Positions 8,820-17,691 are shown, counted from the first letter of the stretch. The stretch: DNA of 25,000 nucleotides from Chrysomallon squamiferum (GCA_012295275.1 CM022675.1:10501682-10526681), one strand, 5' to 3'. Translations and numbers: made by a program. The notes: generated by a model not told the origin, from the sequence alone.

Positions 8820-8907
<88 letters not shown>
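8541..8907. repeat. Compound (GT)n-(GA)n-(GATA)n microsatellite with a 94-bp period
   Basis: GT dinucleotides (8544-8575) pass into about 330 bp dominated by GA. A 41-bp non-GA island beginning GGAAGCGAGCGA and continuing through TAGATACATAGATAGATAG occurs at 8691 and again at 8785 with a single difference, so a larger 94-bp unit was copied. An earlier, looser GATA-rich island lies at 8584-8630. The Ser/Leu open frames of 196 and 237 codons on the minus strand are pure (CT)n translations. Confidence 0.97.
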
Positions 8908-8912
<5 letters not shown>

Positions 8913-8928
8913 GAGGATATACTATTAG

Positions 8929-9122
8929 TAATAAAATGATGATGGTAACCATCATGAAGTCGATGATAATATACAGCAAGTAATAATAATGATGATGATA
9001 AAATAATAATAATAATAATAGTTATAACATTAGTAGCAGTAGCAACAGTAGTAGAAGTATAGTTTATTGCAATATTAGAAGTAGACGTAGTAATAACAAC
9101 AGCAGCAGCAACAACAATAATA
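8929..9122. repeat. Degenerate trinucleotide region (AAT/ATG/AGT/CAG)
   Basis: Short runs of ATG, AAT, AGT, GCA and CAA trinucleotides. A 17-bp perfect palindrome with one central base, ATGATGGT-A-ACCATCAT, lies at 8939-8955. Confidence 0.8.
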
Positions 9123-9210
9123 AACATTTTCTTCATACAGATACATATTTAAACTCACTTTTAAAATCTTTCACCAAAAAAACATTAAACTCTCCATACA
9201 AGAAAATAAC

Positions 9211-9245
9211 AAATAAATATATAAATAAATACATAAATAAATACA

Positions 9246-9276
<31 letters not shown>
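9211..9276. repeat. (AAAT)n microsatellite
   Basis: About 65 bp of AAAT tetranucleotides with occasional ATAC variants. Confidence 0.95.
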
Positions 9277-9589
9277 GAATAAAAATAAACACTCTTCTAC
9301 TTACAAAATATGAAAAACTGAAAAAAGCGGTTCAGGCTGCTTGCGGTTCTTTCAGATACTTGTTAGAGAGCACGTGAGCAGTTTTATGTTCTTCCCAGAT
9401 GTTTGTGCAAAATAACAAGCGACATGTTTATTGCAAGACAGGACTATCTTCATGTTATTTGGGTAAAACTAATCAAAACTTGACAAACGAATGCTGAAGT
9501 TTCTAAATTATGACCTCAAGTGGAATTTGGATAACATTCTTTTTTTGTTTAAAAAGAAATGAAGAAGAAAACGCACATATGTGTGAGTA
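9277..9589. other. Single-copy spacer, no gene
   Basis: Mixed composition, with a CACGTG E-box near 9371. The longest protein-like frames are under 30 codons. Nothing else is recognisable. Confidence 0.6.
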
Positions 9590-9614
9590 TTTTTTTTTTT
9601 TTTTTTTTTTTTTT
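9590..9614. repeat. Poly(T), 25 bases
   Basis: Uninterrupted T run. Confidence 0.98.
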
Positions 9615-9687
9615 GATACGCCAACGGTTATGTTAACAACTACAGGAGCAACGGCTGGGATTTGTGTCTGTGTATGTGTATGACTGA

Positions 9688-9755
9688 CTATATATATATG
9701 TATTTATGATTGTATGTTTATATATATATATATATGAATATTTGTATATATATTC

Positions 9756-9798
<43 letters not shown>

Positions 9799-9975
9799 AT
9801 ATAGATATGGATGTTTGTAGATAGATGTTTGTTTGTATATATACATATTTGTATGTTTGTGTGTATGCATGTATATATATATGTGTGAACGTGCATTTAT
9901 GTATGTGTACATGTGTATAATCTGTTAAGTATATAATCTATGTATGTGTATGAATGAATATAATTATATATAAAT
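9688..9975. repeat. (TA)n/(TATG)n compound microsatellite region
   Basis: Several TA runs (the longest about 9758-9789) mixed with TATG and TTTG words over nearly 290 bp. The minus-strand Tyr/Ile/His-rich open frame is a repeat translation. Confidence 0.95.
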
Positions 9976-10024
9976 GCATACACATAATATGTTTGTACCT
10001 ATATGCCAGCCAATTATGCATTAG

Positions 10025-10070
10025 TATATATATATATATACACACAAACCCACACGTACACAGACACAGA

Positions 10071-10120
<50 letters not shown>
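10025..10120. repeat. (TA)n then (CA)n microsatellite
   Basis: TA dinucleotides to 10040, CA-rich transition, then about 48 bp of clean CA (10073-10120). Confidence 0.97.
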
Positions 10121-10122
<2 letters not shown>

Positions 10123-10287
10123 ACTCCAGTGAACGCCAAACAAGTGGAAAGCATTAAGAATCTCCATCAGCAGTTCTCTAAGTACAACGAACTCTCTCCG
10201 CAAAAATCCATTCATTCACGTTCCAGGACATAAACTTTTTACTGCAGTGTTATCTTCAGTGTGATGGGTATCTTTCAACACGAGAAG

Positions 10288-10346
<59 letters not shown>
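10120..10346 (+). other. Short open frame and poly(A)55, possible retrocopy end
   Basis: An ATG immediately after the CA array opens 37 codons to a TAA at 10231-10233. The peptide (MTPVNAKQVESI at its start, ending SRSRT) is mixed and hydrophilic, unlike the repeat-driven frames elsewhere. About 58 bp later comes a run of 55 A (10292-10346). A coding end, a short tail and poly(A) would fit a retroposed cDNA fragment or a terminal exon. Against this, no AATAAA is seen before the A run, no target-site duplication was found, and long A runs are common here. The function is unknown and it may be chance. Confidence 0.2.
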
Positions 10347-10348
<2 letters not shown>

Positions 10349-10715
10349 AAGAGAAGAAAAAAGAAGAACGAAGAGGGAAAATAAAATTGGCTCAGTCGCG
10401 AACATTCCTCGCTGAGATATTTCTATTAACAAAATAAACTGGTTGTTTCTATTTGTATCGGGCTCCTCAATCTTAGTTTTCCGTCAAACTGGAAGGTTTT
10501 TTTTTTTTTTTTTTGAATCGTCCAAAGCCGAGCGTGGTTAGTTCTTTTGTTTTCACTAGTCATCAATCATAAAGGTTGTATGTGTATGTGTTTGTGTGTG
10601 TAGAGAGAGAGAGAGAGAGGAGTAAATCACTCTCTGGTATACAGACCAACAATGGACTGAGTATGTTTATGTAGAATGAATTTGTTCGGGTTGAAGGATG
10701 GAGGGAAGAAAGGAG
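10347..10715. other. Single-copy spacer with small microsatellites
   Basis: A-rich shoulder of the poly(A) run, a poly(T) run (10497-10514), and a GT/GA microsatellite (about 10580-10620). No gene seen. Confidence 0.65.
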
Positions 10716-10738
10716 AGAGAGGGAGGGAGGGAGGGAGG

Positions 10739-10807
<69 letters not shown>
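10716..10807. repeat. (GGGA)n then (GA)n microsatellite with G-quadruplex form
   Basis: Six GGG triplets separated by single A bases at 10721-10743, followed by about 60 bp of GA. Four or more G triplets with one-base loops are the textbook parallel G-quadruplex pattern, on the + strand. (GATA)-like words follow at 10834-10855. Confidence 0.95.
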
Positions 10808-10809
<2 letters not shown>

Positions 10810-10859
10810 AGGGCAAGAACAAGTTAAGTTAAGATAGATAGATAGATTAGATAGAGAAA

Positions 10860-11500
10860 CAAATGAAATAAATGTACTGAATTTCTGTTTCTTACTGTTC
10901 TGAATTCTGGTAACAAATATGGCAATCAGATCTTTTGTTAAGAAATGGTCAAATAATAATTAAAATTTTAAAAACTATCGGTTTCCTAATTTGTCCTTTT
11001 ATAAGTCTCCGGTAACGAAGGCAACAAATGGCTTGCTTACTTTATTTTCAGTATAATTTAACAAAGACAGTTTTACTGAAGTCACGAAAACAAGAAAAGG
11101 CCAGTCTTTACACTTCACACTTCTCTTAAATATTACCATCACACACTTTATTATTAGCCCAAAAAAAAAAAAAACGTTGGTATCCGTTCACAAAACACAA
11201 AACAGTAACTCCAATGTTCTTTTCACACATAAATAATAGTTATCCTGAAATAACATGAATGACTTTTCAAAGCTTTTCAGTGTTCGCGTATTCTATGACA
11301 ATACAACAACGGAGTGTTCGAGTTTATTATTTTTTTTTTTTATTGTTTTTTTTTTTTTTGTCGCGGTATCACACAGTTAATATACAGACATCTCCACGGT
11401 TAGATAGGCTTCGTTCGTAACAAATCCGGCTTCCGTATTACTAGACCCATTCATCACTCTGGAACGGGAGAGTGCTAAAAACCAAACATAAACCACTCAC
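10860..11500. other. Single-copy spacer, no gene
   Basis: AT-rich with A run at 11161-11174 and T runs at about 11330-11360. A small stem CACTCT/AGAGTG surrounds eight bases at about 11456-11475. No open frame of interest. Confidence 0.6.
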
Positions 11501-11524
11501 ATTATTATTAACGCATTTGTCTCT

Positions 11525-11670
11525 GATGTATTAGGTGGCGGGGAAATGTCTCGCTCGGGTCGTTAATTTTGCTAATAACACATGTAAATATGCAATTCAC
11601 TTGCATACTGTATTTATCTCGGTGATTTTCGCAGCAGTCAAGAATATTGCAGCCAATGGTTTTTAACGCT
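11525..11670. promoter_or_regulatory. Candidate regulatory patch with inverted TATGCAA arms and a CCAAT box
   Basis: Non-repetitive stretch with TATGCAA (11589-11595) and its inverse TTGCATA (11601-11607) separated by five bases, TTAATTTTGC and GCTAATAA homeodomain-type words just before, and AGCCAATGG (CCAAT core 11653-11657). It resembles a conserved non-coding element in texture only. Conservation was not tested. Confidence 0.25.
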
Positions 11671-11870
11671 GAGATTTTAAAAAAATTTTTTTTTGGGGGA
11701 GGGTGGATTGTGGGGAGAAAAGAGTGTAAAGAATTACTTTTTTTGTTGTTGTTACGAATGAATTCAGTTTGATAAATAGCAGCAATTCAGTAACATCTAT
11801 TAGAGCTACGTACTGACACACGTATCGATACATTCACAGTGTTTTATATGCATTGCATATTTTAACAGTG

Positions 11871-11872
<2 letters not shown>

Positions 11873-11932
<60 letters not shown>

Positions 11933-11936
11933 TATA
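11873..11936. repeat. (CATA)n then (TA)n microsatellite
   Basis: About 52 bp of TACA tetranucleotides passing into TA dinucleotides. Confidence 0.97.
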
Positions 11937-12016
11937 GAATGATTAATAACGAAAGATAAAGTACGTAAAATTTGGTAAAATGGTCTGTTTTGGTGCTTTT
12001 TTTTGACATATACATA

Positions 12017-12019
<3 letters not shown>

Positions 12020-12057
<38 letters not shown>
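12020..12057. repeat. (GT)n microsatellite
   Basis: About 38 bp of uninterrupted GT. Confidence 0.98.
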
Positions 12058-12058
<1 letters not shown>

Positions 12059-12101
12059 TAAGATAGATATATAGACGGACAGACAAACAGGATATGTGTA
12101 G

Positions 12102-12140
<39 letters not shown>
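12102..12140. repeat. (ATT)n microsatellite
   Basis: About 39 bp of ATT trinucleotides. The poly-Asn minus-strand open frame is its translation. Confidence 0.98.
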
Positions 12141-12240
12141 TTTATATATATATTTCGGATACATATACTTAATATATCAAAGATATTACTGTAGACAAAA
12201 TAATAAATAAATATACAGTTTACTCATTCTCAGTGTCTTA

Positions 12241-12242
<2 letters not shown>

Positions 12243-12298
<56 letters not shown>
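12243..12298. repeat. (CT)n microsatellite
   Basis: About 48 bp of CT followed by two TATC units. Confidence 0.98.
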
Positions 12299-12299
<1 letters not shown>

Positions 12300-12474
12300 G
12301 GTTTTTTTTCTTTCTTTTCAAGCTTTCCACGCTTAAAAACCTAACTAATTACTGTCCTCTTTATTTCGCATGCAGAACTTACATTTACATAAACTGTCAG
12401 CGACTTGAAACAGAACCGAAACATGTAAATGAACGTGGGTTGTATATTTCACTGCCACGTTGCTGAAACTAACA

Positions 12475-12502
12475 TTTTTTTTTTTTTTTTTTTTTTTTTT
12501 TT
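12475..12502. repeat. Poly(T), 28 bases
   Basis: Uninterrupted T run directly followed by CGCGCGCA. Confidence 0.98.
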
Positions 12503-12645
12503 CGCGCGCATGAAATACGTTTTGCGTTTTCACTTGCTTACATTTCTGTGTCGGATCTTGTTGATTCGTCTTCTAGAAATCGCAAATGAAAAATGAAGTT
12601 GATTGTGGATAAGCAAGAACCGTGACGTTGTTTCCACAGACAGTG

Positions 12646-12665
12646 AAACCGGACGCGTCCGGTTT
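12646..12665. promoter_or_regulatory. Perfect 20-bp GC-containing palindrome
   Basis: AAACCGGACGCGTCCGGTTT reads the same on both strands with no spacer. It sits in non-repetitive DNA (12540-12776). Perfect symmetry over 20 bp suggests a site for a dimeric DNA-binding protein or a cruciform-prone sequence. Each arm holds AACCGG, half of the Grainyhead site AACCGGTT, and the centre is ACGCGT. The assignment to any protein is inference. Confidence 0.45.
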
Positions 12666-12776
12666 GTCGGGAATTATTAAAGTTCGGGGATGTTTGTTTT
12701 AACTAGTCAAATAGATTACTTGTTAACCGAGCCTCGTTTTGTAAAACGACAAGTGAGGAAGTGACGTATAGCAATT

Positions 12777-12801
12777 AAAAAAAAAAAAAAAAAAAAAAAA
12801 A
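12777..12801. repeat. Poly(A), 25 bases
   Basis: Uninterrupted A run. Confidence 0.98.
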
Positions 12802-12917
12802 TGTTACTGTAAGAAGATAAATAGAAAGAAAATGAAAAGTTTCAAAACAAAAAATAAACAAAGAAAATGAGAAAATGAAAAAAGCGGAGAAAAATCAACA
12901 TAGAGAAACATAATTAA

Positions 12918-12947
12918 ATATATATATATATATATACACACACACAA
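12918..12947. repeat. (TA)n-(CA)n microsatellite
   Basis: About 18 bp of TA followed by about 12 bp of CA. Confidence 0.95.
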
Positions 12948-13581
12948 ACATACAGAAAAACGAAAAGAAAGAAGAAAAAACTCCAAAAACAACAACAAAC
13001 AAAAACAAAAGAGACAAAAAAAAATTAAAATATTCAGAAACACCTTTATCAGAAAAGTAATATATATAAAAACCTAAGCCGTCCCGATTACTGTTTTAAT
13101 TTTAATTAACACCTTTACATTTATTTATTTATTTATTACTTATTTAACGTGAAATATGTCCTTTATTCTGAGATCTGACTAAAATTCATATATCAGTTAA
13201 TTAATTTATTCATTAATTTATTTTAAAAAAAACAAAAAAAACAATAAAAATTACACCGTACATGCTTAATTAAACATTTAAATCAAGTTTTTTTTTGTTT
13301 TTGTTTTTATAAAGTTACGTAAATAGAGTTTATTACATTTCCGAAAAGTAAATTTTATATGAAATAAAATTATATTAAAACATAAATTTATGTGAAAAAA
13401 AAAAAATATAGGCATAAAATAATTAATAAACAATTAAAATAATAATAAAAAAATTGTATAATGATCTGAAATGTTTTTATTTTGTAAACGACAACAGTTA
13501 AGAACGTTAATTAAAACTGTATTTGTTTAATAACGCAAGACAAATATTATAATAAAATTAATAAAGATGATGATAATAATG

Positions 13582-13612
<31 letters not shown>

Positions 13613-13920
13613 AAACAATAATAATAATAATAGGCATGATAATGATAATTACAATACTAACAACAATAAATAAATATATAAATATAAAAATAAATAGAAA
13701 TAAAATTAAAATAATAAATAAATGAAGATAAATAAATAAATAAATAAATAAATAAAATAACACAAAATAAGTAAAATAATAAAAAAAGTAAAAAGAAAAA
13801 GTAAAAAATAAATAAAATAAAATGAATTAAAACAAATAAACAAAACAAAACAAAACAAACAAAAACAAACAAACGAACAAACAAAACAAACACAAACTCC
13901 ATTTAAACAAAAAAAGATAC
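12948..13920. repeat. A-rich low-complexity region with (AAT)n, (AAAT)n and (AAAAC)n
   Basis: Nearly 1 kb of very AT-rich DNA. Clearer arrays: AAT/GAT trinucleotides (13565-13632), AAAT (13722-13757) and AAAC/AAAAC (about 13828-13900). The Phe/Leu/Ile-rich minus-strand open frames are translations of it. No gene. Confidence 0.85.
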
Positions 13921-14230
13921 CTCATTTTTTTTCTAAAAAAAGTGGGAAACAAAACTAACAGTGTCCAAACTCTAACAGAAAAAAATATCAATTTCGTTCG
14001 CCACGGACGCATCATCTAATAAGCACAGATTTCATAAGTTCATTGATCAATGTCTTCTTCCTGACAGTACTATTCCCCGAACCAACGATGTCATATCGTC
14101 ACTTTCTCATGCAGAAAGTCTAGAAATTGAAATCTGAACTCTAGAGGAACAGAAAAAGGATTCTGCTGATGATATCCGATGTCGGTCATCATTCAAGTGC
14201 TTAATAATAAAAATGGATTAAAACGGGACA

Positions 14231-14233
<3 letters not shown>
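13921..14233. other. Single-copy stretch between low-complexity blocks
   Basis: One + strand frame reads through from 13976 to about 14134 with mixed, protein-like composition, then a TGA, then about 25 more open codons. It could be a decayed coding fragment or chance. No domain is recognisable. Confidence 0.3.

Positions 14234-14270
<37 letters not shown>
14234..14270. repeat. Poly(T), 37 bases
   Basis: Uninterrupted T run, followed by A-rich sequence. Confidence 0.98.
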
Positions 14271-14278
<8 letters not shown>

Positions 14279-14628
14279 GATGTTTGTGGAAAAAAATAAA
14301 AAAATATAATATCTGTTTTAGGTGAAGTTGTGTAATAAAAAGAGATAGGTTGGAATTTGAAAGGTTTTTTTTTTACGGGAAGAGAATACAGTGTTTTTTT
14401 TTTTTTTTATCTGTGTGTAAAATATGGTACATCATGAACTCAAAAACGCCTTCACGCACAAACAAACAAACAGACATAATATGATAATTATTAAATTATC
14501 TTTGTAATATATCCATTCATTTAAAATTTAAAAAAAAAAAGAAAAGAAAACAAAGAAAAGAAAAGAGAAAGAAATTAGCAAACAAATTAACAAAAAAACA
14601 AGGTGGAATTATATCACACAAAACACAC
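14271..14628. other. A/T-rich spacer
   Basis: T runs near 14366-14410 and A-rich sequence near 14520-14600. No gene visible. Confidence 0.7.
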
Positions 14629-14725
14629 ATATATATATATATATAAATAAATAAATAAATAAATAAATAAGTATGTATTTAACTAAGTAAGTAAATAAAT
14701 AAGTAAATAAATAAATAAATAAATA
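14629..14725. repeat. (AT)n and (AAAT)n microsatellites
   Basis: AT dinucleotides (14629-14645), then AAAT tetranucleotides in two blocks with GTAA variants between. Confidence 0.95.
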
Positions 14726-14771
14726 GAAATTATATTGTTAGAATGAAACAAAAAAATTTCTTTAAATAAAA

Positions 14772-14773
<2 letters not shown>

Positions 14774-14814
<41 letters not shown>
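14774..14814. repeat. (ATT)n microsatellite
   Basis: About 41 bp of uninterrupted ATT. Confidence 0.98.
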
Positions 14815-14921
14815 TAAATCATCGTTACCGCTACAATTACTCCATTTCCTTTCATTTCTGCTTTTTCTTTTGTGAGTTACACTTCAATTAACACAAAAGT
14901 ATTATTAACAACCAGAGCATG

Positions 14922-14944
14922 AAAAAAAAAAAAAAAAAAAAAAA
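14922..14944. repeat. Poly(A), 23 bases
   Basis: Uninterrupted A run. Confidence 0.98.
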
Positions 14945-14989
14945 CATTACAATCTCCATTTCCCAAAGAACCGAAGAACAATACGTTTT

Positions 14990-15280
14990 CTTCAAGACTA
15001 TTATCCTTAATGAAATATTTATCAGGCTTTTCCAGCCGCCCAGAAATGTGGGGCCCATAATTAGGCCTCAAATGCCTTGTCACCATCGGTGAATGAAACC
15101 GTTTTGTCGTTCGGTTACTCCTCAAAAGAATATTTAAAACACATTCAGCGATAAAAAACGGTTCATTAAATAGAGGAAAATCAAAAGGAAAACTGACAAC
15201 AATGGTAATTTAATTAACCCTTTAGGAATTAAGAATAGCAGGGATATAATTGCGCCCCAAGAATGGAGTTTAGTAATCCC
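14990..15280. promoter_or_regulatory. Motif-rich single-copy stretch, candidate regulatory element
   Basis: Mixed-composition stretch containing TGGGGCCCA, TAATTAGGCC, a SOX-type AACAATGG (15198-15205) and TAATTTAATTAA directly after it (15206-15217). The SOX plus homeodomain pairing resembles that at 3375-3640. Function is inference. Confidence 0.25.
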
Positions 15281-16018
15281 CCTTTTTTTTTTAGAAAAAT
15301 AATCGTGGTGTTTTGGGTGTTGTTTTTTTGTTTTTGTTTTTTGTTAAAGATGTTGTTATAATATTATGTAAGAAAGGAATTTGTTTATTTTATTTATTTT
15401 AATCTGCTTGGCGTGAAGTACTGAAAACAAACTGAAAGTGAGAATAAATAATCTATGTATGTATATCTATATATCTGTATATATCTTTAAGTATATAATT
15501 ATGTATCTATACACCAACACGTGCACACACAAATATATATATATATGAACAATTACTCATATAAAGGTTAATAAAATGTATAATAAATCATTTATTATTA
15601 TAATTATAATTTGCAGAGAAGATTTAGATCAAAAATAACTATTATGTTATAATTTAATACATTTTATATAATATATAATAAATATAACATTCATTATACT
15701 GAAATGTTCGAGTTACGCAGTATTCAAGTAATGAATATATATCGCCAGAAATGTACTAGTTAAACAAGACAAGAAGTAAAAATACTTCAACACACACGAG
15801 CTTCAGAGATAAGCAACTTTGGCTGAAGCTAATTTATATTTAGAATATTATTTTAGAAACTTTAATATTCACTTTTATCTAGATCAAATCAAATACTTGG
15901 TACATTTCTGCATTTTTTTTTCAGATACTTATAATTTTTTGTATAATTCATTCATGATATTAATATTTCGATTCTTCTTCTAAAACACACATTCAAATAA
16001 GATTCGTTATTTAAATTT

Positions 16019-16019
<1 letters not shown>
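15281..16019. other. AT-rich spacer
   Basis: T/G-rich patch (15285-15360), TATATC words (15455-15500), short (AT)n (15533-15546). An 8-bp inverted repeat AGCTTCAG/CTGAAGCT (15799-15806 and 15823-15830) could form a stem with a 16-base loop. No gene visible. Confidence 0.65.

Positions 16020-16020
<1 letters not shown>

Positions 16021-16102
<82 letters not shown>
16021..16102. repeat. (CT)n microsatellite, 82 bp
   Basis: Uninterrupted TC dinucleotides. The Arg/Glu-rich minus-strand open frame is its translation. Confidence 0.99.
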
Positions 16103-16104
<2 letters not shown>

Positions 16105-16239
16105 TGTAGAATGCATATACTTCCTCACATAATATACTTCCTCACTCAATACGATTTGGATAAAATTTACAAAGATAAAATTAGATTAAAAAAATAAAAA
16201 TAAAATAAAAATAAAAAATAAGTGCACGATCTAACGAAC

Positions 16240-16620
16240 ACTCGTTTGTTTTCTTGGAGGCCAAGGGCGGGGTCGAACACGATTATTCGTGGCGGCAGAC
16301 GTCAGCTCGTGTACAGCTGCGCGAGAATAACGTGACAGGCGAGATCTCGCAGCCTGGCAGACGTGAACGGGAAAACGTAACACGAGCCTCGCGAGACGTG
16401 GTTGCGTTACGTCGCAGACGTGGTTGTCCGGCGTGGACGTGCACGGAGACGTCTGTCGCCGCTCGCTCCCTGAAGTCCTGTCAGGTTTCAGCCGAGATGC
16501 GCCGAGCAGCTCTGCGCAGGTGTGCACGAGGACTTTCCCGCGCGACTAACAATTCTTTACTTTGTCTCTCGAGAGGCGCTCGTTTCCTGCACGCCCCACC
16601 TGACGTAGTGGATGCTATTT
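16240..16620. promoter_or_regulatory. CpG-rich block with an ACGTG cluster
   Basis: About 42 CpGs between 16261 and 16620, far above the flanks. Six RCGTG words on the + strand start at 16330, 16361, 16396, 16418, 16431 and 16437; this is the core read by HIF and other bHLH-PAS dimers. It also has the palindromes GCGAGATCTCGC (16339-16350) and CTCTCGAGAG (16566-16575), and CTCGCGAGA (16388-16396), nine of ten bases of the TCTCGCGAGA promoter element. A 149-codon + frame spans it but ends in poly-Phe/poly-Ile from the adjacent microsatellite and a 98-codon frame opposes it, so coding is not favoured. Confidence 0.4.
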
Positions 16621-16644
16621 TTAGAAAAACTGAGCACATTTTTA

Positions 16645-16652
16645 TTTTTTTT

Positions 16653-16700
<48 letters not shown>

Positions 16701-16701
16701 T
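16645..16701. repeat. Poly(T) then (ATT)n
   Basis: Run of about 20 T joined to about 38 bp of ATT trinucleotides. Confidence 0.98.
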
Positions 16702-17219
16702 AAATTGTTTTTCCAAAAAAAGTTTTATGGATATTAAAAATAACAAGAAAAAAGAATATGTAAAGATTTAGGCACGTCAGGTACACATTTATCAGTAATT
16801 TATATTTCAGTCAGTCGTTTTAAACATAAAGTCATATCACTAAACGAACGCTCACACATTTTAACCGAAACTGTTTTTTTTATTTATTTATTTATTTTTT
16901 TTATTTAGAAATTATTTTTCGAAATTCAGCATATTTTAAAAATTATCTAGAATTTAAAAGACGCCTATTTCTATCCAGATTTCAGAAAAAAAAAAAAAAA
17001 TCAAACAACAAATAAATAATAAATAAAAAAAAAAAAAAAAAAAATAAAAGAAATAAAAAATAAAAATCAAACTCATTAAGTAAAATTGTGTTTGTAGTAC
17101 AAACCAAAAATGTTATTTATTTCTTTCTTTCTTTGTTTATTTGATATGCAAACAGACATAGAATGTATTTCAAACGTTACTAAATTAACATGTTCTTTGT
17201 TCAAGCTTTCCGCCCATTC
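16702..17219. other. AT-rich spacer with A runs
   Basis: A runs at 16985-17000 and 17025-17044, TTTA words near 16880. No gene visible. Confidence 0.7.
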
Positions 17220-17241
17220 TGTCTGTCTGTCTGTCTGTCTG
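17220..17241. repeat. (GTCT)n microsatellite
   Basis: Five GTCT units. Confidence 0.95.
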
Positions 17242-17320
17242 CTTGTGTTTTATTTCCTTCTAATGCAAATATTTAATTATCTCTCATAATATTTTTATTT
17301 TCAAATTTATGGTATTCTAA

Positions 17321-17470
17321 ATATGTAGATTTCATTATAATATATGTAAATTTCCTTCTTAACCATGTAAATTTCATTTTTAGGCATATACATTTCATTC
17401 ATAAAATATGTAAATTTCTTTTTTTTTTTACATATGTAAATTTCATTCATAAACATAAAACATTTCATTC
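17321..17470. repeat. 21-24 bp AT-rich minisatellite, about seven copies
   Basis: Successive units based on ATATGTAAATTTCATTCAT start at about 17321, 17342, 17365, 17386, 17407 and 17431, with a last partial copy near 17453. A T run has expanded inside one copy (17418-17429). Confidence 0.8.
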
Positions 17471-17634
17471 TTTTTTTTATTTTTTTTATTATTAATTTTT
17501 TTTTTTAAAGATATAAATATACTCTCAAGATATAAAAATAACCTAACACTATCGTGGCAATCATGTGAAAACAAACGTTAAAGAAAGAAAATGTTGAATA
17601 ATCACTGTATCAAACCATCTTCCCACAGCTTGTA

Positions 17635-17660
17635 ATATACATACATACATATACATATAC

Positions 17661-17690
<30 letters not shown>
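17635..17690. repeat. (CATA)n-(TA)n-(CA)n microsatellite
   Basis: CATA units pass into TA (about 17660-17682) and a short CA end. Confidence 0.95.

Positions 17691-17691
<1 letters not shown>

Noticed and set aside
8389-9136. Long Ser/Leu-rich open frames on the minus strand (196 and 237 codons)
   Set aside because: They are (CT)n/(GA)n microsatellite translated in two frames at once; there is no non-repeat core.
9688-10120. Tyr/Ile/His- and His/Thr-rich open frames
   Set aside because: Translations of TA, TATG and CA microsatellites.
14629-14814. Transposon remnants around AAAT/ATT arrays
   Set aside because: No terminal inverted repeats, target duplications or coding remnants could be seen by eye.
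16254-16703. 149-codon + frame over the CpG-rich block
   Set aside because: It ends in poly-Phe and poly-Ile from an adjacent T/ATT microsatellite, an opposing 98-codon frame overlaps it, and no domain is recognisable. GC-rich DNA has few stops, so length alone is weak evidence.
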